From Synaphobranchus kaupii (taxonomy: Eukaryota > Chordata > Actinopteri > Anguilliformes > Synaphobranchidae), in NCBI GenBank assembly GCA_029718625.1, contig CM056378.1, positions 63,325,027-63,389,026 on the forward strand: 64,000 nucleotides of DNA, read 5' to 3'. Below, piece after piece: positions 42,396-52,539 of the stretch. The translations under genes were made by a program, and so were the position numbers. Position 1 is the first letter of the stretch, and each line of letters opens with the position of its first letter. The notes below the pieces were generated by a model that was given only the letters and a program-made list of their open reading frames with translations, was not told the origin of the DNA and did no database searches.

Positions 42396-44103
42396 TCGAA
42401 GGATAAAGGTGGTGATTAGTCAGAATAACTAGCCTATGTGTAGCACATACAGGCCACCTTTCAATTTACCTGAAGTAAAGCACCAGAGTCATGTTTATCA
42501 AAAATAGATCATTCTTTATTACAAAGTTTCGAATACAAAAAGTGCAACGAGCACAAGAGGTAAAGGATGCATTCACAAAAGGATGTAAAGCTAACGGATG
42601 TAGGCCTACTCACTAACAGCTAGCATTCCAGCACTGCAACTGTTAACACTACCAATATTGAGGTCAGACACTGTAGCCTAATGTTTAATTACATTACATT
42701 CATTTAGCAGACGCTTTCATCCAAAGCGACGTACAATAAGTGATCTTTAATACTGGTAAAGATCACAGACAAAGTGAATTCAAGGGAATGCAAAAAAAAA
42801 CATGACAAGGCCCTCTGCGGACAAAAAGAGAAAATTTTACTTCCAGAAAAATGCATTAAACAAATAGGCCGACAATTCCTTTTTCACCTACAGTCAAGGC
42901 TCATTCTAAAATGGTAGTAATTAACAGCGTTTTCCTTATACAGCTAACATGAGGATTAGAGCAGTCCCAAAGTAGAGCATTTATTATGTTTACAAATCAT
43001 TTACACAATGCACAGCATATTATCTTACATGTAATGTAGGCTACTAAATGTTTCCCCATGGCTACCCATTTCATGTTTACAAACTACTTTTAAAACCGAA
43101 ATAGCACCGTGCGTTTGCATGTGGTAGCCTATTTGCATCTAACCAAGTAATGTGGACACAAAGCACCACCCTTAATTTGTCACCGGTCTGTATAGGCTAG
43201 CCTGATCAGCACGCCTTGCACAATGCACAATAAGTTATTTTAGCAGTTCGTCCATGATTCAAATAAAACGTGATGATCGAGTAATTGGTTCATTACGATA
43301 GCCTATATTCTTGCCAAAAAGAGCAATCCCATGCACCGACATCGCAAATTAAATAGCCTACAGCGTTATCACGGGATCAAAGACAACCGTCCGCCATGGT
43401 TGCGCTTCAGCTTGTCAAACCTTCCCCTCCTAACAAAATATCCACTCTTCCAATTAAATATATCCTACTTCGAAATAAACACACAAATGGAAACTCGAAT
43501 TCGATGTCCAAAACTGCTGGCAATTGTAGCCTATAGCCGAAACCTTCATCCAATCATATTACAAAAAACAACTTCTTTGTACGCCCTCCTAATTAGCATT
43601 TTGCTACAACTAGTTTACTAGTGGATGTGCTAAAAACGTAACTAGTTAACTAGTGGACACGTTGGCTTTACTAGTTAACTAGTGAAGAGAAGTGTATGTA
43701 ACTAGTTAACTAGTTAGGCGAAAATACAGACTCTATGCAACTTAACTAGTTAACATGTTACACTGTTGCCACTTCACTAGTTAACTAGTGCTGCTTTAAT
43801 TGCAACACGTTAGGCTTAAAAGGCCACTAGTGGGTTCAAAGGCTGACTAGTTGTGGCTGTGGTGCCACTAGTCGGCACTGTGGTGCAACTAGTAAGGTTC
43901 TGGTGTAACGTGTAAAATAAAAGTGCACCTAGTGGCTCAAAATGCATGACTAGTAAGGTGCCGATCTTTGATATCAAAACGGTTTCGTTGAACTAGTAAG
44001 AAAAAATGTCGAACACGTTGTGAAAAACGGGCAACTAGTGGGAAACCGTAAATTGGATATCAAGGATATGGAATAAATCCTCATTCGGCTTGCCATAGGA
44101 ACC

Positions 44104-45438
44104 GAGTCTCGTAGGTATCTCAGCCGTTCTTTTTTGCCAAGTTTTCCCTAGAGTGTTTCCCATTACAAACTACGTCTTGTAAAGTGAGTGGGAAAACATT
44201 ATACATGAGGCTATACATAGCCTATTTTATATTTAATCAATTTCTAATTAGGCCTATTATTATATTCTAATTTAAGTGCGTGTGTGGGTCGCTGGCGGTA
44301 GAAAATAGTAATGAAGGGAACGTAAATATGAACAAAATAAAAAATGTATATGTATGTAGAGTATCATATAGAACAAAACGAATGGAGCCATAAGATCCGG
44401 TTCCCTTAAAAGAGCCGAAATTCTCATGTTTAAAAGATTACAAACCGAGTCCGTTTCGGTGTGGACGCCAGAACCGGCGTGCGTGGATAACGCTGCTTCC
44501 CAGAGGTAACCCGGAAGCATTAAGGTGGTAGTGTTGGGCAGTACGTGAACGAACGGATATTTTTGAACGAAGCTTTAAAGTGAACTGAGTGTACCGGCTC
44601 ATCATTCTCAATGATTCGTTCATATGCTTGCATGCGCGTCAGCTATAGCTAAAGCCAAGGCGGGCCATCGGAACATCGAGATATACAATGAAAGCAAAAC
44701 TTGCTGGTTGCCATGAGGAAGCCTATCACAATTCAGTGAGAACAGGGGTGGGATTTTCAAATGAATTGTACCGAACTGGAGGTAGGCTACTGTCCACAGA
44801 CTGTTGTAATCCTACTACCACAGTTCAGTCCTACTGAACTGAACTGAATATGCTATGAACTTGTGACTACTAGGCTATTGGTGAACTGGTTAAATCAATA
44901 CCCGCACAGTAGTAGCCTACATAATTGTCAACCGAATCAGTTACTCTCTGCATAGCTAGGCTACGGGCTACTCTCAAGTGCAGTAGCCTAATAAATTAGT
45001 TATAAACAAATGGCAGGAGTATTAGTAAAATAATATGTTTTTTGGGACAAGTTTCACATTTAAAGAATAGCCTGCAATCTTACAAAATGATTGGAACCTA
45101 TAGCCTGCCTGTAGATCTACTGTCATCTGAGGTCCACCGAACGTATCGTTACTGAAAGCAAAACAGTTCAAGTATTTCTAACCAAAATTACACCCTGTAT
45201 ATCGTAGGCCTACATTTCCCATGTATTCTGTGACTATCAATAAACTAAAAGAGTAATGAAAGTCTGTCTGTTATTAAGCCATTTCAAAACTGTAATAATG
45301 ATATTGATTAAATTAAGAACATTCGTATTTTCTTTTGTATCAAAATAGTACAATAAATGTAGGCTATTTTAGCCTAGGTAATATGCTATAACCTAATATT
45401 CTCTTTCATCATCTCGTTTTGAGATCCACTTATGGGAA
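44104..45438. other. gene-free spacer with a hAT-type MITE end
   Basis: GTAGTGTTGGGCAGTACGTG at about 44529 and the following GAACGAACGG resemble the end of the fish MITE whose other part flanks the palindrome at 31431-31490. The remaining 900 bp are AT-rich without recognisable features. Confidence 0.4.
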
Positions 45439-46700
45439 TGACATCCGGTCATGACCACCGCAGAAGCATCCAATTGCACCACGTCTGGCCCTGACAGACA
45501 GTAGCGTGTCCAATGCGAAGGAGGCTCCCTCCCTCCTTGTACGAGCATATAGGACACTGCAACGCTACTTCTCTTCAGTTGACATTCGCTTCTCGCGAAA
45601 TTCCGAGTACCCCGCTCACAGCTTCGACCGTGTATCCCACACGAACCTTGGCACTTAACTGTCCGCAGGAGGATATATCTCCGGATCCGCCTCCGCTGGG
45701 CGTGAAAGGTTCAGGAACGTGCGTCAGTGCTGAGTAGCTCCACTCGGTGTTAGCCTGCTACCTCGCTCGCTAGCACTTCAATCGTGTCAGGCTCCCCGCC
45801 CCAGATACGATTTTTTTCCTGCACCTGCTAACGCGGAACAGGACTGTGCTGTCTCACAACTAGCCACCCACGCTAGCTTGTCTCTTTGCTTAGCTGCCGC
45901 TTCGCTCTCCGCTAATGGCTCTTTCTAAGCCCATTACTCTCGGCCCGTCCAAGGAGCTACGCTCGTGTGCCTGCCCGGCCGCGTGCGGTGCCCTCATCGC
46001 TGCCAAGGACACTCACCCTCTCTGTGTCATGTGCTTGGGTTTAAAACATGCCCTGGAGGCCATCGACTCCCCAGAGAGCGGCAGCCACTGCCTCGCTCTG
46101 CCCAAAAAGCTCAGGCGACGGAGGCAGAGAGTTGCTGCTACCCACGGCAACAACCTCGGTCCCGAGGACTCTGACAAAGAGGACGATAGCACTACGGCCT
46201 CTCGGCCGCCTCAAGACCTTCCTTCCCTGAGTTGGGCTGACCGCTCCGACCCAGACATGTCGGCGTTCCCTCTCTCGCTCTCCGGTACCCCATACTGGAA
46301 GGAGAGACATCGGATAACGACGACATGGCGGTTGCGTCTGAATGTTCTGGTGAGGAGGACTCCATTCCACCGGCCCAGTTAGCACCGGCTATGGGTACGG
46401 CTAACGCCCAACCCTATGCTGTGCTTCTGGAGGTGTGTGAGCAGGCCGCCGCCCGTCTCAACATCGAATGGCCAGCCCTCCAGAACCCCGCCGACGAGGA
46501 GAGGGGTGTTTATGATGGAAAATTCCTGGGCCCCCCCCCAGGCCCCAGAAAACAGATTTTCCCAGTTCTCCCCGCCTGCGCTAAACACATGAAATTTTTG
46601 CACCCGAGTGGGTACTATGCACAATAGCCAAGGGCTACAGACTCCAGTTTGCAGGGAAACCCCCATGTTTCAGTCATTTACTCTCAAACCGAGGAGAGTT
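45439..46700 (+). mobile_element. DIRS-type retrotransposon, 5' part
   Basis: A GC-richer leader (45439-45914) leads into a DIRS gag-like gene. The frame then reads KGYRLQFAGKPP at about 46630-46665, the block that precedes reverse transcriptase in DIRS elements, before the retroviral LTR interrupts at 46701. The rest continues at 61749. The 5' boundary is a guess from composition. Confidence 0.7.
45915..46627 (+). pseudogene. DIRS ORF1 (gag-like), frameshifted
   Basis: The ATG frame encodes CACPAACGALIAAKDTHPLC and CVMCLGLKHALEAIDSPESG, a Cys-rich start known from fish DIRS ORF1 proteins, followed by a basic and acidic middle. A one-base shift near 46290 moves to the frame with EVCEQAAARLNIEWPALQN and GPRKQIFPVLPACAKHM. 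Most of the usual C-terminal half is missing before the RT-proximal block, so an internal deletion is likely. Confidence 0.65.
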
Positions 46701-47385
46701 TGTTGGAAAATTCCATTGGTCACCTATGAATTATATTACCTGTGACGACATGTATTGAATGTATCAAAGTATATAAAGCACAATGTCTGAGCACAAAAAG
46801 CACGTAGAAGCACACTGAATGAAGCGCACTTTCACAGAGTTTCATAGAGTTATATTTAGATAAAGGAACAAATAGACGCCTAAATAGTGAGAGTGATGAA
46901 GCACAAATAGTTCAGCGGTCAGGCTGACATATACACATTTTTATTTTTGGGTAACTGACAGTTGGCGCCACAGTTGTTTAACAATCAAAGCAAGTTGGGG
47001 GCAAAGGGGAGGTTGGGTACTTTGGAAACCACCATGGTTTCCCGGACTCAGCAGGATTGGTGCCAAACCAATCAGGAAGATGCCAGAAGATGCAAGCCTG
47101 AGAAACCATCGTGGCGTAGAGAGAAGAGACACCTGTTGGGCGGAGAATTGGGATGGGTTTTCCGGGAATTGGGAAGAACTTTGTGATAAGAAAAGTGTAT
47201 AAAAAGAGCTGTAACTGAAACTGAATTTGGACATCTCTGCAGAGAGGTCACGGCTTTATGAGCATCTGTGAAATTAAGTCTGATATTCCTGAAGATTCTG
47301 CCTCATCCTCTTTATTTGGAAACTTAGAAGAAATTGGGACCATAAGCTAAAAACTTAGAAAACTTGTCGCTTGGAAACCACGACA
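46701..47385 (+). repeat. ERV 5' LTR
   Basis: Starts TGTTGGAAAATTCC. The end is placed at ACA, four bases before the primer site. TATAAA-type boxes lie at 46773 and 47199. With the second as promoter, R and U5 are short; with the first they are very long. No AATAAA is evident after 47200. The first 115 bp are repeated at the 3' LTR. Confidence 0.85.
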
Positions 47386-47389
47386 AACT

Positions 47390-47408
47390 TGGCGCCACGA
47401 ACAGGATT
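47390..47408 (+). promoter_or_regulatory. ERV primer binding site (lysine tRNA-like)
   Basis: TGGCGCCACGAACAGGATT begins a few bases after the LTR. It resembles the lysine-tRNA primer site of several retroviruses with one or two changes; assignment is tentative. Confidence 0.6.
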
Positions 47409-48078
47409 GGAAGGAGGTCCGGTTCCTTGCTGACCAAGCAGGAAGAGCGGTTGTGGTGTGGACAGGATGGGGGAAGAGGGGCCGTTCCAGCCGGCTGACT
47501 GAGAGATAGCAAGGTAAGCGAGGTTAATATTATATCGCTTGAAAAAACCTTGTTGAAAATATACGTATATAGATATAGTGTGGAAATAAGGCTCTCTCTC
47601 TCCCCTTCCATGGCCTGTAAAACCAGTGACCAGTGACCTTGCCAATTTAAAAGATCCTGTGTAAAATTGTAATAAAGGAATTAATAAAACTGTGAAAAAG
47701 AGGACGGCAGAAATCAGAAAGGATCAATGCGCAAAGCGACAGATATGTATGAAAGTGCGTGAATGTGGTGCCTGGGCAGAGGTTGCTATTAAAATCTAAC
47801 TGCAGGTGTATCCGAGCGACTGGAAATTTGGGTGGTTGCAGCCGCAAACTTGGATTCAGCGTATAGCATACAGTTAGGGTAAAATAAGAGTAAGAGGGGT
47901 CTGGAGAAGAGGACAGTGTTGGGATATGTGGAATCTAAGGGTATGTTAGGCACGGTGTAACACAAAAGGTTTTGCCACTAGGTGTTAAGAAGGAGGAAAA
48001 TTAATAAGAGGTGCCGCGTTGATAGGAGCGCATGTGTGAGTGACAGCAGGCTACTATAAAAGGGTGTTGAAACATGTT

Positions 48079-48324
48079 ATGCATTACAGTATTCTAACGT
48101 TTCATGAAGGAGGTAAAATTACTGATATACACGGAAAGGGATATGGATCTGACAAACAAAATAAGTATATGATAGAAAGGAGAACAACTGAAGGAAGAAT
48201 AGAACTTGCATTTGAAAGTATAGAGTGTGAGTGGCACGCAGAAAAATTAAAAGCTATACTACAAGGAAGGTTCGTTCAGGAATTTAAAATAACAGAAAGT
48301 AATAAGGAAAAGGAAAATGACTAG
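48079..48324 (+). CDS. ERV leader ORF L1
   Basis: An 81-residue frame from the first ATG in the leader (open upstream to 48040 with GTG). It is charged, with KYMIERRTTEGRIELAFESI then CEWHAEKLKAIL. I do not recognise a family. It is the first of three consecutive small ORFs whose C-terminal halves appear related: an aromatic after Lys/Gln, a beta-strand-like run, a Trp, then a basic segment. Fish epsilonretroviruses carry accessory genes at this position, so a regulatory or accessory protein is plausible but unproven. Confidence 0.5.
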   Translation: MHYSILTFHEGGKITDIHGKGYGSDKQNKYMIERRTTEGRIELAFESIECEWHAEKLKAILQGRFVQEFKITESNKEKEND

Positions 48325-48391
48325 AATAAAATAATGCAAATAAGAATAAAATGTACTAGGAAAATATTAGAACTAGAATTAATAGCATGAT

Positions 48392-48625
48392 ATGATAATT
48401 TATCTGTTATCCGAACGAACGTATGGTACCTTATTAGAAAAGCATTTTGAGTGTTCGGATTATTTTATAGAAAATTCGGAAAGTTTTGATGCTCACCAGA
48501 AAAAGTGGGTTTATGAAACAAAACGTGAAGGGAAATATGAGATATTGTATCTAACTCAGTGGGAGTGGGAAATCATTTGTGAGAGAAATTATTTTAGAAT
48601 AGTGCGAGTAAAAGAGGAGCAATAA
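48392..48625 (+). CDS. ERV leader ORF L2
   Basis: A 77-residue ATG frame 67 bp after L1. Its second half, KKWVYETKREGKYEILYLTQ then WEWEIICERNYFRIVRV, aligns by eye with L1 and L3: W-V/I-x-x-T, a strand, then Trp and a terminal R-I-V. Uncharged residues and aromatic spacing suggest a small folded domain. No signal peptide, no known motif. Intact, although neighbouring gag is broken. Confidence 0.5.
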   Translation: MIIYLLSERTYGTLLEKHFECSDYFIENSESFDAHQKKWVYETKREGKYEILYLTQWEWEIICERNYFRIVRVKEEQ

Positions 48626-48699
48626 AATAAACAGTAAAGAGCAAGGAATGATAATCGTTATTTGAAAGAAAAGGCGGTTTATTTTATGAAAAGCATTCT

Positions 48700-48870
48700 A
48701 TGCGGTGGGAAACAGACACGGACGGAGAATTGCCAAATTACGAGTGTGCAGTAAGGGAACAGTGGATAGTGCGAACGTTAAATCCATATGTTGAATTTAA
48801 ATTAAGCACGCAAAGGTGGCACAAATTTCGTGTTGATTTTTGGAGCAGGATAGTGCTCCAAGATAGTTAA
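48700..48870 (+). CDS. ERV leader ORF L3
   Basis: A 56-residue ATG frame 74 bp after L2. REQWIVRTLNPYVEFKLSTQ followed by RWHKFRVDFWSRIV matches the pattern of L2 closely, with the same spacing between the first Trp, the second Trp and the ending R-I-V. L1, L2 and L3 therefore look like a tandem family produced by duplication and divergence. It ends about 100 bp before gag. Confidence 0.5.
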   Translation: MRWETDTDGELPNYECAVREQWIVRTLNPYVEFKLSTQRWHKFRVDFWSRIVLQDS

Positions 48871-48973
48871 AGAAACGCAGAAAAATAAAATTTAACTAAG
48901 GTTGAAATCAGAAATTAAAAACTCTCCTTGGGTTTTTGAAAAGCAGAAAAATAGAATAAGATAAAGGATAAGA

Positions 48974-49606
48974 GGAAATAAAAATAAGAGCAAGGGTACA
49001 CCCGTAGAAAGGCTGGGAAAGCGCTTCCCAGTACTAAAAACAGAGATAGCATAAGTATCAGCAAAGTGGGAGAAGAGAACTAAAAAAGGAATCACCTGCT
49101 GGCCAAAGCAGGGAACGTTTGACCTTGCAACATGCGAAGAGATGGTGGGAATAGTGATGAATTACGCAGCAAAGAATAAGTCAAAAAAGAGAGCCGAAAA
49201 GAGAAAAAAGGAAATGGAAATTTAAAAAATGTTTAAAGATGCAGGAGTGGAGCTGTGCCGAGCATACCGAGGAAAGGAAGGAAAGACGACACTCCAGGCC
49301 AAGCCGCCCTTGGAAGACCCGAATGAAAAGAACAAGCCGTCGCCGTATGCCAGAGCAGACAATCACCAAAAAGAGGAAAAAGGTATATCTCTAATAATAA
49401 GAGGAGTACTGAGTGTAGATGGGCCAATGATACTGGAACAAACACAAGAAGAGAAGCAAGCGGAAGAGGGAAAAAAGGAAGGGAAGGAAAAAATGGCAGA
49501 ACAAATGCAGGAGGTAGCAGAGAGGGAAAGGAAAGTGACCGAAAGGGAGAATCAAGTGGGAGAAAGGGAAATAGGTGTAGAAGGTTATGCGCGAAAGGAA
49601 GAATAG
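48974..49606 (+). pseudogene. ERV gag, matrix region (broken)
   Basis: One frame runs through matrix-like sequence: KWEKRTKKGITCWPKQGTFD and EEMVGIVMNYAAKNKSKKRA, with a GNKN start that would suit N-terminal myristoylation but has no ATG in front. TAA stops break it at 49052-49054 and 49223-49225. It then continues as DAGVELCRAYRG and a Lys/Glu-rich stretch. Gag cannot be translated from this copy. Confidence 0.7.
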
Positions 49607-49736
49607 AAAATCTGCAGAATACAGAAGGAAATAGAGAAAGAGGAAGATAAGAGGAGGGAATTATGGTTTAGGATGGAAGAAGAAATACGAAAAAGAGAAA
49701 AAACGAGAAAAAATACAAATAGAGCATGAGGAGATA

Positions 49737-51179
49737 ATGAATTACGTGCAATTGAAAGAAGCAGATTTAGATAGAAGAGAAAAGCAGCTGGAGCAAGAAA
49801 AAAGAGATATAGGTCAAAGAGGAAGGAAGCGATTGAAGCAAAGGGCAATGGAGCGAGAAGGGGATAAAGGGAGAGAATCACGAGAGGGAAATTTAATTGA
49901 ATTGGAGCTAACAGAGAGGAGAGGGGAGGAAACACCAAGCAAGAAAAGAGAGGAGGAAAGAATAGCAGTAGTAGAAGAAACAGCAGCGTTAAGAAGGAAA
50001 TGGAAGGAACAGAGGCAGGAAGACAATAGGGAAGTAGAAAGTAGGTTAAAGTGGAGGACAAACGAGGATGGGAAATGGGAATGGGAATCACTTGAATCCG
50101 TGAGAGTGGAAGAAAGTGGGGAGGAATATAGAATGGAAAGTGAGGAAGGAGAAGAGGGAGAGGTGTTGCAGCAATCTGGTGAGGAAGGAGAAGAGGGAGA
50201 GGCGTTGCAGCAGTATGGAGAGGAAGGAGAGGAAAAGGAAATGGGAAGGCCGCGCAGAAGCGTGAGAAATAGAAAATTGCCAGTGAGATATAGTAAAACC
50301 AAGGGAATGAATCCACTGCTGATTAAAGGACAACGCCCACAATATATTCCCTGGGGTTCTCAGGACCTCCAAAATCTGATCACATCCCTGCCGGATATAC
50401 AGGATGGAGCGGCCATCTGGATAAGGAAGCTGGAGGAGGAAATGATGGGAAAGATGATGGCGCTGGGAGACGTAAAGGCCCTCCTCGGAAAGGTAGTGGG
50501 AAGGGAAAAAATGCTGGACATAATAGAGCAAGCAGGTTACAAAGGTGCCGAAAAATCTGATGTGGATGGGAAGCAGTTTGACCCATACAGGCAGAAAATA
50601 TGGGATTCCCTAAGGAAGGCCTACCCCACAAGGCCAAGCACAGCAATGCTGAAGGGAATACCCATAGGGGAAGGGGAATCCCCAGCAGCGTTTGTGGAGA
50701 ATCAGTTCCGAAGCTGGAGAATGACACTGGACAAAGACATTCAGGGGGATCCCATAATGACAGCAATGTTTCGAGCAGCCATTCTGGAAGGACTGCCAGA
50801 ACTTGCCAAAAGCCGTCTGGAGGAGGTCGTGGGACTGCCTTCCATGCCACACAGAGAGTTTGTGGACCATGTGATACATGCAGTGGAGAGATGTCGCCTG
50901 GAAGAAAAGAAACAAAGCAACCAGGAACGAGAGGTGCAACGAAAGCTCTTCCAGATGCAACTGGAGGATATGAAAAGCAAAGAAAAGAACAGAAATAAAG
51001 AGAAGGAAAAGGAGAAAGAAAAAGATCCAAAGAAAATGGCTCCCATCATGGCGGATTTCCTGTGGGAGGAACCAGAACCTTCCCGGCCTGAAAGAGGGAG
51101 AGGCCCGAGCGGATCCCAGCCAACTGTCGTCTATAATTTCGCTGGAGTTCCTCCGCCGGTATTCCTGGCGCCGGTGTAA
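49737..51179 (+). CDS. ERV gag, linker and capsid
   Basis: 480 residues in a frame shifted from matrix. The first 190 are highly charged Glu/Arg/Lys repeats (coiled-coil-like, with a duplicated GEEGEEGE segment). The capsid begins near YIPWGSQDLQNLITSLPDIQ and contains ALGDVKALLGKVVGREKMLD and GESPAAFVENQFRSWRMTLD, which carries a major-homology-region-like block in the same place as gammaretroviral capsids. The end is proline-rich. The frame stops just before the nucleocapsid, which lies in another frame. Confidence 0.75.
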   Translation: MNYVQLKEADLDRREKQLEQEKRDIGQRGRKRLKQRAMEREGDKGRESREGNLIELELTERRGEETPSKKREEERIAVVEETAALRRKWKEQRQEDNREVESRLKWRTNEDGKWEWESLESVRVEESGEEYRMESEEGEEGEVLQQSGEEGEEGEALQQYGEEGEEKEMGRPRRSVRNRKLPVRYSKTKGMNPLLIKGQRPQYIPWGSQDLQNLITSLPDIQDGAAIWIRKLEEEMMGKMMALGDVKALLGKVVGREKMLDIIEQAGYKGAEKSDVDGKQFDPYRQKIWDSLRKAYPTRPSTAMLKGIPIGEGESPAAFVENQFRSWRMTLDKDIQGDPIMTAMFRAAILEGLPELAKSRLEEVVGLPSMPHREFVDHVIHAVERCRLEEKKQSNQEREVQRKLFQMQLEDMKSKEKNRNKEKEKEKEKDPKKMAPIMADFLWEEPEPSRPERGRGPSGSQPTVVYNFAGVPPPVFLAPV

Positions 51180-51199
51180 GCTCAAGGGCAGCGCAGGGG

Positions 51200-51484
51200 G
51201 CCCCACCACAAAATTGGGGACAAGGGAACAAATTAGGGAAGAAATTGCAAGGGAATCAGAACAGGGGACAAGGACAGGGAAGTAATGTGCAGAATCAGCA
51301 GGGACACCCTCAGGGTCCGCCAATGTGCTGGGGGTGTGGACAAACAGGGCATATAAAAAGATTCTGCCCTAATGGTCCCCCACAGCAACAATATCAGCAA
51401 CAGCAGCAGTATCAGGGAGGACTCCCAGGACCCTGGATTCCAGTACAGCCTCAAGGTCCTGTAAATTACATGAGAAACCAATAG
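51200..51484 (+). CDS. ERV nucleocapsid with one CCHC knuckle, ending in UAG
   Basis: Gln/Gly-rich, with a single zinc knuckle CWGCGQTGHIKRFC, then a Gln-rich tail. One knuckle is typical of gamma- and epsilonretroviruses. The TAG at 51482-51484 is followed by GGGGTGCC, and the same frame continues straight into protease. This is the arrangement used for stop-codon readthrough between Gag and Pol in gammaretroviruses. Confidence 0.75.
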   Translation, partial: APPQNWGQGNKLGKKLQGNQNRGQGQGSNVQNQQGHPQGPPMCWGCGQTGHIKRFCPNGPPQQQYQQQQQYQGGLPGPWIPVQPQGPVNYMRNQ

Positions 51485-52372
51485 GGGTGCCAAGAGAACC
51501 CAGGTAAAGTGGGACAGCATGTACTGATAACCAATAACGCAGATCAGGAGCCCATGATAAACGTAGGACAAATAGTACCCATGATGATAGATACAGGGGC
51601 TACAGTTACATGTATTCAAAGAAAATATGCAACCCACTCACCAATGTCGGGCCAATATGTAAAAACAGTAGGGTTCTCAGGGAAAACACAATTGACTCCA
51701 TTAACTGTACCAGTGTCAGTAAAAATAGAGATAAAAGAGACCACAATACCATTGATAGTATGTAAGTGTACTCCAGTAAATTTGTTAGGTAGAGATGCTA
51801 TATTAGAATTAGGGCTACGATTACAATGCGGAAGAGAGGGAATTAACCTATTGGGATTGTACGGAGTACAGAAAGAAAAGGAAAATAAGTGGGCAAATAT
51901 TTACTGGCTGGGAGGGATAGAAGAGCAAGTAAAAGCACAGGCCTGGAAAGAATGGGGAAAATATGTGGAAGCACAGATACTGGAAGCCACGTGGCCTGAA
52001 CTGGAACTGCATTGTACTATGAGATTTGACCCAACCCAGGATACAGAGTTAGAACAAAAATGGGCCCGGGAAAAGGGAGAAGAACAATGGATGCGATCCA
52101 CAGCAATTCTCATTGGGCCAGAAGAAGCAGCATTAAGGGTAGATGAGACAGAATGGATACAGAAATGGTTTAAAGTAGAGGGGGCAGCGCCCCATGTGAC
52201 ATTAAAAGTGAATCCTGGATACGAATCACAAGACTTAGGAATTATGGTAAAACGAGCAGAAAATATGAAGTTCTATCGCACAGAAAACCTGAGAATCTGG
52301 ATGTCAGAAGATCAGAAAGTGATGAAGATAGTAACTGACACGCACATGAGAGGGATACCAGAAGAGGTGTAG
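51485..52372 (+). CDS. ERV protease and following spacer
   Basis: Begins in frame immediately after the gag UAG. The aspartic protease core is VPMMIDTGATVTCIQ with catalytic DTGA, and VNLLGRDAILELGLRLQCG is the later L-L-G-R-D block. After about 125 residues the sequence becomes a less typical Trp/Glu-rich segment leading towards RT. The frame ends with a TAG before the RT begins. Confidence 0.8.
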   Translation, partial: GCQENPGKVGQHVLITNNADQEPMINVGQIVPMMIDTGATVTCIQRKYATHSPMSGQYVKTVGFSGKTQLTPLTVPVSVKIEIKETTIPLIVCKCTPVNLLGRDAILELGLRLQCGREGINLLGLYGVQKEKENKWANIYWLGGIEEQVKAQAWKEWGKYVEAQILEATWPELELHCTMRFDPTQDTELEQKWAREKGEEQWMRSTAILIGPEEAALRVDETEWIQKWFKVEGAAPHVTLKVNPGYESQDLGIMVKRAENMKFYRTENLRIWMSEDQKVMKIVTDTHMRGIPEEV

Positions 52373-52539
52373 ATCTCAGTTGAAGGATCCAAACAATGGG
52401 TTCAGGAGCAGAAGGAAGAAAGGCTAAACACACTTCCGGATCAGCTATGGTCACAACATGACACGGATGTGAGAAGGGTAAAATCAGCTAATCCAATTGA
52501 GATAAAACCAAATTGAGATAATCCAATTGAGAAAGTAGG

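Larger units (their letters stand above)
31497..44097. mobile_element. giant palindromic (foldback) element with five nested insertions
   Basis: The ends are TATGGCAAGCC and, at the right, its complement. GGAACC is repeated directly at 31491-31496 and 44098-44103. The right arm (41188-44097, 2910 bp) matches the complement of the left arm along its whole length once five insertions are removed from the left, leaving about 2927 bp. The two arms meet around a 51-bp centre (41137-41187). Each arm carries a Tc1/mariner transposase remnant and many ACTAGT-type palindromes at both outer and inner ends. No other gene is visible. A 6-7-bp duplication does not fit hAT or Tc1; foldback-type elements of unknown class are the best analogy. 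Arm divergence and unequal insertions argue against a simple assembly duplication. Confidence 0.8.

Noticed and set aside
31497..44097. Palindrome as a pure assembly duplication
   Set aside because: Arms differ by scattered substitutions and small indels, and five insertions with clean target duplications are present on one side only. An artefact would mirror them. Long reads would still be worth having.
49585..51323. Long minus-strand hydrophobic ORFs opposite ERV gag
   Set aside because: They are the antisense of Glu/Lys/Arg-rich gag codons, which read as Leu/Phe/Ser-rich strings.
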